A DNA stretch of 64,000 nucleotides from Pseudomonas sp. Bout1 (GTDB lineage: Bacteria; Pseudomonadota; Gammaproteobacteria; Pseudomonadales; Pseudomonadaceae): assembly GCF_034314165.1 (NCBI RefSeq), contig NZ_JAVIWK010000001.1, forward strand, positions 3,859,001 to 3,923,000. Reading direction: 5' to 3'. Made by a program: the position numbers and the translations under genes. Below the pieces are notes generated by a model. That model saw only the letters and a program-made list of their open reading frames with translations. It was not told the origin of the DNA and made no database searches. Shown one piece after another: positions 17,776-27,003 of this stretch (positions within the stretch are counted from its first letter, which is position 1; each line of letters opens with the position of its first letter).

Positions 17776-19348
17776 AGCCGTTTTGACCGAGGCGCCCGCG
17801 GACAAACCGCGCAACGCCTCGCTGACCGACTGGATCGCGGTGGCTGCCGGTTCGCTGGGCGCGTTGCTGGCGACCCTGGACATCTCGATCACCAACTCGG
17901 CACTGCCGCAAATCCAGGGCCAGATCGGCGCGACCGGCACGGAAGGCACCTGGATCGCCACCGGCTACCTGATGTCGGAAATCGTGATGATCCCCCTCGC
18001 CGCCTGGCTGACCCGGGTATTTGGCCTGCGCCGGTTCCTGATCGGCACGGCCTTGATGTTCACGTTTTTCTCGATGTTCTGCGGCCTGTCCTCAAGCCTT
18101 GGCGCGATGATCGCCGGGCGCATCGGCCAGGGGTTTGCCGGCGGCGCGATGATTCCGACCGCACAGACCATCGTACGCACCCGTTTGCCTGCCCATCAGT
18201 TGGCAATCGGCACCACGATGTTCGGCATGACGGTGATTCTCGGCCCGTTGTTGGGCCCGGTAATTGGCGGATGGCTTACGGAAAACATCAACTGGCGCTG
18301 GTGTTTTTTCATCAACCTGCCCGTCAGCATCACCTTGATTACCCTGCTGGTCAGTGGCCTGCCAGGCGAGCGCATGAACCTTCAACAGTTCATCAAGGCC
18401 GACTGGCTGGGCATTCTTGGCCTGGCCATGGGCTTGAGTTCGCTCACTGTGGTGCTGGAAGAAGGCCAGCGTGAACACTGGTTCGATTCGCTGCTGATCA
18501 TCTGGTTGAGCATTGCGATGGTGGTCGGGTTCTTCCTGATTGCCGTCGGGCAGGTGCGGTCGAGTACGCCGATCCTGCGTCTGCAACTGGTGCTCAACCG
18601 CAGCTTTGGCAGTGTGTTGCTGATTGCCACGGCCGTCGGTGCCGGGCTGTATGGCACGGCGTACCTGGTGCCACAGTTCCTTGGCATTTTGTCGGGCTAC
18701 AACGCGCAACAGTCGGGGTCGATCATGCTGCTGTCGGGCATTCCCGCGTTTCTGCTGATGCCGATCCTGCCAAGAATGCTCGGCCGCCTGGACCTGCGGA
18801 TGATGGTCGGCGTCGGTTTGTTGATGTACTGGGCCAGCTGTTTTCTCGACACCCAACTCACCGCCCAGAGTGTCGGCCATGATTTTTACTGGTCGCAAAT
18901 TTTGCGCGGCTTTGGGCAGATCCTGGTGATGATGCCCCTCAGCCAGCTGTCGATGCGGTCGGTAGACACCCGCGACGCCGGTGATGCGGCCGGGCTCTAC
19001 AACATGTCTCGCAACCTCGGTGGCACCCTCGGGCTGGCGCTGCTGGGGGTGTTGATGGACCGGCGTAGCCACTTCCACGACGACATGCTGCGCGAAGGCA
19101 TCCAGGCCAACACCCAGTTGACCCAGGACCAGATGGCGAGCAACACCGCCAGCTACCTGGCGCAAACCGGCGACCCTTCCACTGCATCGCTACAAGCACT
19201 GAGCCACCTGGCCAGCGACATCGCCCAGCAGGCCGCAGTAATGGCCTACAACGACGCGTTCTACGTGCTGGGACTCGCCATGCTGGCGTGCCTCCCCCTG
19301 ATCTTCATCCTGAAAAAGCGCGCGGCGCAGGCAGGCCAACGAACATGA
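17768..19348 (+). CDS. DHA2-family MFS drug efflux pump (EmrB/QacA type)
   Basis: About 526 residues with 14 hydrophobic segments. The DHA2 opening is seen: LGALLATLDISITNSALPQI with Asp in TM1, followed by GTEGTWIATGYLMSEI, and motif C-like GPLLGPVIGGWLTENINWRW near 165. It would export drugs or toxic compounds by proton antiport with the adjacent EmrA-like and TolC/OprM-like partners. ATG 17768 (or 17759) overlaps the stop of the adaptor gene. The end overlaps the channel gene by ATGA. Confidence 0.93.
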   Translation: MAEAVLTEAPADKPRNASLTDWIAVAAGSLGALLATLDISITNSALPQIQGQIGATGTEGTWIATGYLMSEIVMIPLAAWLTRVFGLRRFLIGTALMFTFFSMFCGLSSSLGAMIAGRIGQGFAGGAMIPTAQTIVRTRLPAHQLAIGTTMFGMTVILGPLLGPVIGGWLTENINWRWCFFINLPVSITLITLLVSGLPGERMNLQQFIKADWLGILGLAMGLSSLTVVLEEGQREHWFDSLLIIWLSIAMVVGFFLIAVGQVRSSTPILRLQLVLNRSFGSVLLIATAVGAGLYGTAYLVPQFLGILSGYNAQQSGSIMLLSGIPAFLLMPILPRMLGRLDLRMMVGVGLLMYWASCFLDTQLTAQSVGHDFYWSQILRGFGQILVMMPLSQLSMRSVDTRDAGDAAGLYNMSRNLGGTLGLALLGVLMDRRSHFHDDMLREGIQANTQLTQDQMASNTASYLAQTGDPSTASLQALSHLASDIAQQAAVMAYNDAFYVLGLAMLACLPLIFILKKRAAQAGQRT

Positions 19349-20766
19349 TTTATCGCTCACTTCCCCTGCTCTTTACCGTCGGCCTGCTGACAGCGTGTAC
19401 CGTGGGGCCGGACTACCAGGGCGCGCCGGATGCCGCGCCAAAAACCTTGGCGGCCGGGCGTTTGCCCCACGCCGACACAGGCTTGGCGCACACGCTTGCA
19501 GTTGCGCGGTGGTGGCAAACCCTGGGCGACCCGCAACTTAACCAACTGGTGGCCCAGGCACTGCAAAGCAGCCCGGACATGGCGACCGCCCGGGCGCGAC
19601 TCCAACAATCGCGGGCCAGCCTGAGTGGCGCCAATGCCGACGCCCTGCCCAAGGTCACCGGCGACGCGGCGATGCTCAAACTGCGCTCCCCCGACACTTC
19701 GGCGCTGGGGGGCAGCGGTGGCGGTGGTCGCGGGCCGTTAAACCTTTACCTCGCCGGCTTTGATGCCAGCTGGGAGGCCGACGTGTTCGGCGGCACCCGG
19801 CGTGCAATCGAGGCAGCCCAAGCCGAAAACGACGCGTCACAGGCGCAGTTGGCCGATGCCCAAGTGCAACTGGCTGCCGAGGTGGTGCAAACCTATGCCG
19901 ACCTGCGCGACCAGCAGGCGCGCCTGGCGCTGGTGGATGCAAGTGTCGACATCGAGGAGCAGGCGCTGGACCTGACCCAGCAGCGGCGCAGCCGTGGCGT
20001 GGCCTCGCAGTTGCAACTGGAACAGGTGCTGACCCAGGCCGAAAACACCCGGGCCCAACGCCTGCCGCTGCAAGCGTCAATCGTCGAGGCCGTGGACCAA
20101 CTGAACTTGCTGTGTGGCCTGGAGCCGGGCGAGTTGGATGCGAGCCTCACCACCCCGCGTGCCCTGCCCGCTATCCCGAGCCAGGTGCCGTTTGCCGACC
20201 CGGCGGCGATCCTGAAAGCCCGGCCGGATATCCGCGTAGCCGAGCGCCAACTGGCGTCCAGCAACGCGCAGATCGGCGAGAAAACCGCCGACTGGTTTCC
20301 CAAGCTCAGCCTGATGGGCGATTTGTCATTCTCGGCCGCCGATCCCGGGCATCTGGCGCGAAAGGACAGCGGCACCTGGTTGCTGTTACCAAGGCTGACC
20401 TGGAACGCACTGGATTTCGGCCGGGTGGCGGCCAGCGTCAAAGGTGCGCAAGCCGGGCGCGATGAAGCCCTCGCCCACTACAAAAGCGTGGTGTTGAGTG
20501 CGTTGCGTGACGCGGATGTGGCGTTGGCGCGTTATGGCAACCAGCGCCAGAATGTGGTGCTGTTGCGCAACGTAGAGTCGTCGGCGGTGCGTGCAGCGGA
20601 CCTGACTCGCCAGCGCTATAAAGCAGGCACGGCGAGTACCCTGGATTGGCTGGACGCGGAACGTACGCGGTACCAGGCGCAGGAAAGCCGGATTTCCGGG
20701 GATGCGCTGTTGCTCAAGGACTTTGCGTCATTGCACAAAGCACTGGGGTTGGGATGGACGTTGTAA
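19345..20766 (+). CDS. NodT/OprM-type outer-membrane efflux lipoprotein
   Basis: 473 residues from an ATG overlapping the pump's TGA. The N-terminus is a lipoprotein signal with lipobox LLTAC (Cys 17), followed by TVGPDYQ, the standard start of NodT-family channels. Two repeats of the OEP fold have long helices (QSRASLSGANADALPKVTGD; DQQARLALVDASVDIEEQAL). It forms the trimeric channel that completes the tripartite pump. A REP pair follows the stop. Confidence 0.92.
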   Translation: MIYRSLPLLFTVGLLTACTVGPDYQGAPDAAPKTLAAGRLPHADTGLAHTLAVARWWQTLGDPQLNQLVAQALQSSPDMATARARLQQSRASLSGANADALPKVTGDAAMLKLRSPDTSALGGSGGGGRGPLNLYLAGFDASWEADVFGGTRRAIEAAQAENDASQAQLADAQVQLAAEVVQTYADLRDQQARLALVDASVDIEEQALDLTQQRRSRGVASQLQLEQVLTQAENTRAQRLPLQASIVEAVDQLNLLCGLEPGELDASLTTPRALPAIPSQVPFADPAAILKARPDIRVAERQLASSNAQIGEKTADWFPKLSLMGDLSFSAADPGHLARKDSGTWLLLPRLTWNALDFGRVAASVKGAQAGRDEALAHYKSVVLSALRDADVALARYGNQRQNVVLLRNVESSAVRAADLTRQRYKAGTASTLDWLDAERTRYQAQESRISGDALLLKDFASLHKALGLGWTL

Positions 20767-20788
20767 GAGCCAGAGCAAGCAACCAATA

Positions 20789-20887
20789 ACCTGTGGCGAG
20801 GGAGCTTGCTCCCGCTGGGTCGCGAAGCGGCCCCAGAAAATGGGACCGCTGCGCAGTCCAGCGGGAGCAAGCTCCCTCGCCACAGGT
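20789..20887. repeat. Paired REP element (GAGGGAGCTTGCTCCCGCTGG type)
   Basis: Two REP units in inverted orientation: starts CCTGTGGCGAGGGAGCTTG and ends with its complement, with a GC-rich middle. It lies between two convergent genes. The same family occurs at 28256, 33734 and 36867. Confidence 0.85.
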
Positions 20888-20913
20888 ACAATATCTTCCC
20901 TGACAGGTATGGG

Positions 20914-23109
20914 TCAGCGCGCGGTATTGGCCCGCGCCGAATGCAGCTTCTTGTAGCTATCAATCAACCGCAGGTGCCGATCCAGCCCTTCCAGCTTCAT
21001 GCTCGTCGGCGTCAACCCGTAAAACCGCACGCTACCGTTCACCGAACCAATCGCCGCTTCCATTCGCTCGTTGCCAAACATCCGACGCAAATTCACTTCG
21101 TAGTCCGCCAGCTCAAGGTCTTCGTCCAGCTCCATCTCCAGCACCGCGTTCACGGCTTGGTAGAACAAGCCACGCTCAACCGTGTTGTCGTTGTACTGCT
21201 GGAACATCTCCACCAGTTCCTTGGCTTCTTCAAACTGCTGCAAGGCCAGGTAAACCAACAGCTTCAATTCCAGGATGGTCAGTTGGCCCCACGCGGTATT
21301 GTCATCAAAGTCGATGCCGATCAACGTGGTGATGTCGGTGTAGTCGTCCAGCTCACTTTCCACCAGACGTTCAACCAGGCCCTTCAACTCGGCTTCGTCG
21401 AGGCGGTGCAGGTTCAAGATGTCTTCGCGGAAAAACAGCGCCTTGTTGGTGTTGTCCCAGATCAGATCGTCGATCGGATAAATCTCCGAATAGTCCGGCA
21501 CCAGGATGCGGCAGGCGGTTGCGCCGATGTGCTCGTACACCGCCATGTACACTTGCTTGCCCATACCCTCGAGGATGCCGAACAGCGTCGCGGCTTCCTC
21601 GGCATTGGAGTTTTCACCCTGGCCGGAGAAGTCCCATTCGACGAATTCGTAATCCGATTTGGCGCTGAAGAAGCGCCACGACACCACTCCGCTGGAGTCG
21701 ATGAAGTGCTCGACGAAGTTGTTCGGCTCAGTCACCGCGTGGCCTTCAAACGTCGGCTGCGGTAGATCGTTCAGGCCTTCGAAGCTGCGGCCTTGCAGCA
21801 GTTCGGTAAGGCTGCGTTCCAGCGCGATTTCAAGGCTTGGGTGTGCGCCGAACGAGGCGAATACACCGCCGGTGCGCGGGTTCATCAAGGTCACGCACAT
21901 CACCGGGAATTCGCCGCCCAGCGACGCATCTTTCACCAGTACCGGGAAGCCCTGGGCTTCCAGGCCCTGGATCCCGGCCAGGATGCTGGGGAATTTCTCC
22001 AACACTTCCTGCGGCACATCCGGCAGCGCGAATTCACCCTCGATGATTTCGCGTTTTACCGCGCGCTCGAAAATCTCCGACAGGCACTGCACCTGGGCTT
22101 CAGCCAGGGTATTACCGGCACTCATGCCGTTGCTGAGGTACAGGTTCTCGATCAGGTTGGACGGGAAATACACCACCTCGCCATCCGACTGGCGCACGAA
22201 CGGCAGCGAAACAATGCCGCGCTCTTCGTTGCCGGAGTTGGTGTCGTAGAGGTGTGAGCCACGCAACTCGCCGTCACGGTTGTAAATGTGCAGGCAGTGC
22301 GCGTCGAGGATTTCCGGCGGCAGTTCGTCTTTACGGCCCGGCTTGAACCAGCGCTCGTCCGGGTAATGCACAAACGCCGCGTTGGCGATGTCTTCACCCC
22401 AGAACTGGTCGTTGTAGAAGAAGTTGCAGTTCAACCGCTCGATAAACTCGCCCAGTGCCGACGCCAGCGCGCCTTCCTTGGTCGCACCCTTGCCGTTGGT
22501 AAAACACATCGGCGAGTGTGCATCGCGGATATGCAGCGACCACACGTTGGGCACGATATTGCGCCACGACGCGATCTCAATCTTCATGCCCAGGCCCGCC
22601 AGAATGGCCGACATGTTGGCGATGGTTTTTTCCAGCGGCAGGTCCTTGCCCGCGATGTAAGTGCCGGCATCGGACGCCGCGCTCGGCATCAACAACGCCT
22701 GGGCATCGGCATCCAGGTTGTCGACTTCCTCGATCACGAACTCCGGGCCGGCCTGCACCACTTTTTTCACGGTGCAACGGTCGATGGAGCGCAAGATGCC
22801 CTGGCGGTCTTTATCGGAGATGTCCGCAGGCAACTCGACCTGGATCTTGAAGATCTGGTTGTAGCGGTTTTCCGGATCGACAATGTTGTTCTGCGACAGG
22901 CGAATGTTGTCGGTAGGGATGTTGCGGGTTTCGCAGTACAACTTCACAAAGTAAGCCGCACACAACGCCGACGACGCCAGGAAGTAATCGAACGGACCAG
23001 GGGCCGAGCCATCGCCCTTGTAGCGAATAGGCTGGTCGGCCACCACGGTGAAGTCGTCGAACTTGGCTTCAAGTCGAAGGTTGTCGAGAAAATTGACCTT
23101 GATTTCCAT
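20914..23109 (-). CDS. ycaO: OsmC-domain/YcaO-domain fusion protein
   Basis: 731 residues. Residues 1-150 are an OsmC-like domain (VADQPIRYKGDGSAPGPFDY, SSALCAAYFVKLYCETR). Residues about 190-580 are a YcaO domain (GATKEGALASALGEFIERLN, SNGMSAGNTLAEAQVQCLSE, IFERAVKREIIEGE), the ATP-binding cyclodehydratase/kinase fold. The last 130 residues are helical and TPR-like, as in E. coli YcaO, where the protein is linked with beta-methylthiolation of ribosomal protein S12. No peptide precursor or partner cyclodehydratase is nearby, which argues against a RiPP cluster. ATG 23109 is the first start in frame. Confidence 0.93.
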   Translation of the reverse strand: MEIKVNFLDNLRLEAKFDDFTVVADQPIRYKGDGSAPGPFDYFLASSALCAAYFVKLYCETRNIPTDNIRLSQNNIVDPENRYNQIFKIQVELPADISDKDRQGILRSIDRCTVKKVVQAGPEFVIEEVDNLDADAQALLMPSAASDAGTYIAGKDLPLEKTIANMSAILAGLGMKIEIASWRNIVPNVWSLHIRDAHSPMCFTNGKGATKEGALASALGEFIERLNCNFFYNDQFWGEDIANAAFVHYPDERWFKPGRKDELPPEILDAHCLHIYNRDGELRGSHLYDTNSGNEERGIVSLPFVRQSDGEVVYFPSNLIENLYLSNGMSAGNTLAEAQVQCLSEIFERAVKREIIEGEFALPDVPQEVLEKFPSILAGIQGLEAQGFPVLVKDASLGGEFPVMCVTLMNPRTGGVFASFGAHPSLEIALERSLTELLQGRSFEGLNDLPQPTFEGHAVTEPNNFVEHFIDSSGVVSWRFFSAKSDYEFVEWDFSGQGENSNAEEAATLFGILEGMGKQVYMAVYEHIGATACRILVPDYSEIYPIDDLIWDNTNKALFFREDILNLHRLDEAELKGLVERLVESELDDYTDITTLIGIDFDDNTAWGQLTILELKLLVYLALQQFEEAKELVEMFQQYNDNTVERGLFYQAVNAVLEMELDEDLELADYEVNLRRMFGNERMEAAIGSVNGSVRFYGLTPTSMKLEGLDRHLRLIDSYKKLHSARANTAR

Positions 23110-23210
23110 GCGGGATTACCAGAATAGCGAGCAAAATATGGCCGCCATTATCCGGGTTTCGAGGCGTAAGTCTTGTGCTTTCGGGCCTGGCCGATCGCTG
23201 GCGGTGGAGA

Positions 23211-24005
23211 TCAACCGCGCTGAAAGTGCGCAATCTGTTGCCACATCGCGATCGGGTTGGAGTACATCGGGAAGTGCCCGCACTGGGCAATCGGCGCCAG
23301 TCGCACACCTTGCGCCTGGATATGCGCCAGGTACGACAGGTGCGCATTCTGCTCGCCGTACATGAACATCCGCGGGCATTGCAGGCCGAGGAACTTGCCC
23401 ATCAGGTCGGCGTTATCGGACAGCTCGACCATCGACTGGAAAATCCCCCGCACCGCACCGGCGCGCACCTTGTGCCGCAGGCTCGCCGAATACAGCGCGC
23501 TGGCGTAGGCCGGTACCTGGCGGGTGCGCTCGATAAAGGCGCTGAAAAACGCCTCGGGGTCATCCGCCGGGTAGTCAACGATCTGCCGGCTGAGGAAGCA
23601 GTCTTGCGGGGCGATATTGCCTTCGATATCGACAAAGCTCAGTACTCGGCCCGGAAACCGGTGCGCCAGCATCAGCGCGGTCAACCCGCCCATGGAGTGG
23701 CCCACCAGGTGGAACTGCTCGACACCGAAATGCTCCAGCACCTGCACGGCGGTCTGCAGCAGGAACGGAATGGAAATTTTCGACAGGTCAGCGCACTGGC
23801 TCTCACCGCAACCCGGGGCGTCATAGGCCACAAATGGATGACCGTCGAATGCAGGTTGCTGGACGATGTCGGCGTAGTCTTCCTTGGTGGAGCCGAAGCC
23901 ATGCAGGAACACAATCGGTGCCAGGCTGCCCGCGCGGTGGATCGCGGCAATGTTCAACGGCACATCGTCGACGACGATGGGGAGTTGTGTGTGGGTGAAT
24001 GGCAT
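23211..24005 (-). CDS. Alpha/beta hydrolase
   Basis: 264 residues from ATG 24005, which has GGGAG eight bases upstream. Motifs: PIVFLHGFGSTKEDY (oxyanion), GHSMGGLTALMLAHRFPGRV (Ser nucleophile), and CGHFPMYSNP (His) near the C-terminus; cytoplasmic, no signal peptide. Substrate unknown. On the same strand as the LysR gene at 24134-25018, which lies upstream of it, with a palindrome in the 128-base gap; the LysR protein is its likely regulator. Confidence 0.87.
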   Translation of the reverse strand: MPFTHTQLPIVVDDVPLNIAAIHRAGSLAPIVFLHGFGSTKEDYADIVQQPAFDGHPFVAYDAPGCGESQCADLSKISIPFLLQTAVQVLEHFGVEQFHLVGHSMGGLTALMLAHRFPGRVLSFVDIEGNIAPQDCFLSRQIVDYPADDPEAFFSAFIERTRQVPAYASALYSASLRHKVRAGAVRGIFQSMVELSDNADLMGKFLGLQCPRMFMYGEQNAHLSYLAHIQAQGVRLAPIAQCGHFPMYSNPIAMWQQIAHFQRG

Positions 24006-24063
24006 GGTGAAGACTCCCTGAAAAACCGATTGGCGGCTCAAAAGCCGTTAATTTCAACGGTAT

Positions 24064-24093
24064 TCAGATTTCTGTAAATTCCTGATTCAGGAA
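24064..24093. promoter_or_regulatory. TTCAG-type palindromes before the hydrolase
   Basis: A near-perfect palindrome TTCCTGAnTCAGGAA (24079-24093) lies next to TTCAG-n4-CTGTAA (24064-24078). The TTCAG/CTGAA half-site also occurs at 25032-25046 before the LysR gene, so the LysR protein may bind both. Confidence 0.5.
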
Positions 24094-24133
24094 GGTATTC
24101 ATAGGCTGATCGTATGGGTCATTCAACAACGCC

Positions 24134-25018
24134 CTACCCCGCACTCAATCCCCACAACACGTCCAACACATGTTGCGTAGGCCGCTCAACCTCCCCGGCG
24201 CGATGGGCAACCCCCAGTTGGCGCCACAGCAACGGTTGCAACGGCCGCATCACAATCCGGGTGTCGTGCAAGGGCGTGGACGCCTCATGGGGCAGCAATG
24301 TGGCCCCGTAACCGGCGGCCACCAGGCTTTTGATCGCATCGTTGTAGTTCAGTTGAATGCGCGGCGTGGGCTGCAATCCTTCACTGGCAAACCACTCGGC
24401 GGTCAGGCGCGAAAGCCGGGTGGTGTTGTCATTCAGGATTAACGGCTGGGCAGCCAGCCATGCGGGTGTTACCACCTCCGGGCATTCCCGGCGCGCCGGT
24501 AAAAAAGCCATGACCGGGTCGCGCCGCCAGGGCTCGATCCGCAAGCCCTTCACCGGCGCCTGCGGCAGCGCTACCAAGCCAATTTCCAGGGCACCGTCTG
24601 CCAGGTTCTTCAATGTGTCCTGCGAAGTGAGCACCGCCACCTGCACATCGATGGCGGGGTGATGTTGGCTCAAGGTTTCCAGGGCTTGCGGCAACAACTG
24701 TGCGATGGCCCCGGTTGAGGCTCCCAGACGCACACGCCCTGCCAGCCCCTGCACCTGTCGCTCCACGTCTTCAAGCGCCTGCTCGGCATCCGCCAACAAC
24801 CGGCGTGCGCGCTCCACCAGGGTTTCGCCAATCGCCGAAGGCTGCACCCGCCCACGGGTACGCGACAACAGCTTGCCACCCACCCGCGCCTCAAGATCGG
24901 CAATGTGCAGGCTGACTGTCGGTGGCGCCAGGTTGAGCATGCGCGCCGCTTCGGCGAACGAGCCGAGGTCGGCAATCGCCACCAGCGTACGCAGGCGGTC
25001 CAGGCTGATTTCGCGCAT
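24134..25018 (-). CDS. LysR-family transcriptional regulator
   Basis: 294 residues. N-terminal winged helix: SLDRLRTLVAIADLGSFAEA with LAPPTVSLHIADLEARVGGK as recognition helix. The effector domain begins VRLGASTGAIAQLLPQALET. It lies upstream of the hydrolase on the same strand and is divergent from argC. Shared TTCAG/CTGAA half-sites before both the hydrolase and itself point to the hydrolase as target. Confidence 0.9.
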   Translation of the reverse strand: MREISLDRLRTLVAIADLGSFAEAARMLNLAPPTVSLHIADLEARVGGKLLSRTRGRVQPSAIGETLVERARRLLADAEQALEDVERQVQGLAGRVRLGASTGAIAQLLPQALETLSQHHPAIDVQVAVLTSQDTLKNLADGALEIGLVALPQAPVKGLRIEPWRRDPVMAFLPARRECPEVVTPAWLAAQPLILNDNTTRLSRLTAEWFASEGLQPTPRIQLNYNDAIKSLVAAGYGATLLPHEASTPLHDTRIVMRPLQPLLWRQLGVAHRAGEVERPTQHVLDVLWGLSAG

Positions 25019-25031
25019 GGGGCAATCCTTG

Positions 25032-25046
25032 TTCAGAAAACCTGAA
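25032..25046. promoter_or_regulatory. Inverted repeat TTCAG-n5-CTGAA before lysR
   Basis: Perfect 5-bp arms with five-base spacer, 14 bases upstream of the LysR start codon. It has the same half-site as the palindromes at 24064-24093. Confidence 0.45.
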
Positions 25047-25130
25047 TATCATCGTCTGGAAATTCAACTTTTCCTATCTTAACGACTCACTGAAGATGGG
25101 AACACCTGATTTCCTCTACGAGCGCACCCC

Positions 25131-26063
25131 ATGGCAAATCCTCTTGTATTTATCGACGGCGACCAAGGCACCACCGGGCTGCAGATCCATCAACGCCTGC
25201 GCGACCGCACCGATCTGCAACTGATCACCCTCAGCCCGGAACACCGCAAGGACCCGCAGCAGCGCGCCGAGATGATCAACGCCTGCGACATCGCGATCCT
25301 GTGCTTGCCCGACGACGCTGCACGGGACGCCGTCGCCAGCATCCAGAATCCCGCCGTGCGGGTGATCGACGCCAGTTCGGCGCACCGCACCCATCCCGAC
25401 TGGACCTATGGGTTTGCCGAGATGAACCCGCAACAGGCGCAGCGCATTGCCACGGCGCAGCGGGTCAGCAATCCCGGCTGCTACCCCACCGGCGCGATTG
25501 GTTTGTTGCGCCCGTTGCTTGAGGCCGGGCTGCTGCCCAAGGACTACCCGACGACCATTCATGCCGTCTCGGGCTATTCCGGCAAGGGCCGCGCCGGCGT
25601 GCAGGAGCATGAGGGCGCCGACGCCTCGCAGGCGCCGGCCTTCCTGGTCTACGGCCTGGGGCTGGAACACAAGCATGTCCCGGAGATTCAGTTGCAAAGC
25701 GGGCTGACGCAGCCGCCAGTGTTTGTGCCGGCCTACGGTGCTTTTCGCCAGGGGATTGTACTGACCATCCCACTGCAACTGAGACTACTTGCACCGGGCG
25801 TGGATGGGTTGCAGTTGCACGACTGTTTGACCCGGCACTACCGCGACACCCATCACGTACAGGTGCTGTCGATGCAGGCCGCCAACGAGCTGACGTACCT
25901 TGATCCCCAAGCCCTGAACGACACGGATGACTTGCGCTTGGTCGTGCGTGAGAACCACGAGACGGGCCAGGTTTTGCTGGCGGCGATATTCGACAACCTC
26001 GGCAAGGGCGCCGCAGGTGCCGCCGTGCAAAACCTGGATTTGATGCTCAAGCCGAAACAGTAG
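25131..26063 (+). CDS. argC: N-acetyl-gamma-glutamyl-phosphate reductase, short (type 2) form
   Basis: 310 residues, the length of AGPR type 2 rather than the 340-350 of the common type. It starts [19 protein letters not shown] (NADP-binding) and has the active-site Cys in [18 protein letters not shown] near residue 115, with [10 protein letters not shown] and EHKHVPEIQ following. The reaction is the third step of arginine synthesis. Pseudomonads usually carry a longer argC elsewhere, so this may be a second copy. There are no other arg genes here. Confidence 0.9.
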   Translation: MANPLVFIDGDQGTTGLQIHQRLRDRTDLQLITLSPEHRKDPQQRAEMINACDIAILCLPDDAARDAVASIQNPAVRVIDASSAHRTHPDWTYGFAEMNPQQAQRIATAQRVSNPGCYPTGAIGLLRPLLEAGLLPKDYPTTIHAVSGYSGKGRAGVQEHEGADASQAPAFLVYGLGLEHKHVPEIQLQSGLTQPPVFVPAYGAFRQGIVLTIPLQLRLLAPGVDGLQLHDCLTRHYRDTHHVQVLSMQAANELTYLDPQALNDTDDLRLVVRENHETGQVLLAAIFDNLGKGAAGAAVQNLDLMLKPKQ

Positions 26064-26126
26064 CGATCAACGCTCGCAGGTCCGCCAGCATCAACGAAAA
26101 AGGGGTGAGTCCAAAGCAGCGCAGGC

Positions 26127-26798
26127 TCACAGCCAGAGATTGGCCACGAGACCCCTCGATAGATTCAGGACGCCCGCGAAGATGTGCAATAGCACGGGGA
26201 CCAGAATGCCGGCGCTGCGCACTCGGGCATACGCAAAGATGACTGAGAGCGTGCCGATCATCAGGCACTCTATCCAACCGCTAAACGGCATGTGTATGGC
26301 CATGTAAACCGCGGTGGTGGCCAGTATCGCAACCCACCGCCAAAGGCGATTATCCAGAGGGAAGAGGCGAATCAGGAAGTACCGGTACAGGAGCTCCTCA
26401 AAAATCGGAACAATCAGGAGCCCCATTGAGAGAAGAAGCGCCCTTGGAGCTGAGGGCAGACTGCCCCGCAAGAACATCGTATAGGCCTCATACCCGTATC
26501 CCAGCCCAATATCGAGACTGGTACAGACCAGGTAAACCCCCAGTATCCATGGCAAACACAGTTTGAACGTCCTGCTCAGGTCTCGGCCAATAACGGCGCG
26601 AACTCCGCCTGAGTGCCTGCGCTCGATCACCGCCACTGTCAGCAGCACCACTGCAGAGAAACCGCCGTCAATCAGCAGCGTCAGCCTGGTCAAGTTTCCT
26701 GTGCCCATAATCAGCACCAGCGCAAGTTGAATCGCGAGATATAAACCTATCGCCAGGCAGGCCATCAAGATACGACGACGCCAAGAGTAAGTGTCCAT
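26127..26798 (-). CDS. CPBP-family intramembrane metalloprotease
   Basis: 223 residues from ATG 26798, with about seven membrane helices. The ABI/CPBP motifs are visible: EELLYRYFLIRLF (EExxxR) in the middle, MAIHMPFSG (motif 2 His) and LLHIFAGVLN (motif 3 His/Asn) near the C-terminus. These resemble Rce1-like prenyl-protein proteases; bacterial members serve in bacteriocin immunity or are of unknown role. Base composition is a little less GC-rich and codon use less biased than in neighbours, suggesting recent acquisition. An upstream start at 26873 is possible. Confidence 0.8.
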   Translation of the reverse strand: MDTYSWRRRILMACLAIGLYLAIQLALVLIMGTGNLTRLTLLIDGGFSAVVLLTVAVIERRHSGGVRAVIGRDLSRTFKLCLPWILGVYLVCTSLDIGLGYGYEAYTMFLRGSLPSAPRALLLSMGLLIVPIFEELLYRYFLIRLFPLDNRLWRWVAILATTAVYMAIHMPFSGWIECLMIGTLSVIFAYARVRSAGILVPVLLHIFAGVLNLSRGLVANLWL

Positions 26799-26946
26799 GC
26801 AAGCCGCAGGCGGCCCTGAAAGCGCTTTGTACTCCACCCCTAACTTCCTTTTCACGATTGGTATGCCGCGCATATTAACGAGCGAGCGTCACGGGAACCG
26901 ATCTATTTATCTAAGCGTCACAGGCGAGCCAGCTTCAACGTCACCC

Positions 26947-26997
26947 AAAAAAGGGGTCAGACCACATTTAAAAAAAGCGTGGTCTGACCCCTTTTTT
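26947..26997. terminator. Perfect 19-bp hairpin with A/T tails, likely bidirectional terminator
   Basis: The left arm AAAAAAGGGGTCAGACCAC (26947-26965) and its exact complement (26979-26997) are separated by a 13-base AT-rich loop. A tracts and T tracts at the ends make it a terminator in both directions. It lies between the CPBP start region and a decayed gene fragment. I recall similar GGGGTCAGACC palindromes as a recurring repeat near mobile elements, but cannot confirm this here. Confidence 0.65.
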
Positions 26998-27003
26998 CCT
27001 TGA

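Noticed and set aside
20914..23109. YcaO gene as core of a thiazole/oxazole-modified peptide (RiPP) cluster
   Set aside because: No precursor peptide, dehydrogenase or exporter nearby; the OsmC fusion matches the housekeeping S12-linked YcaO type.
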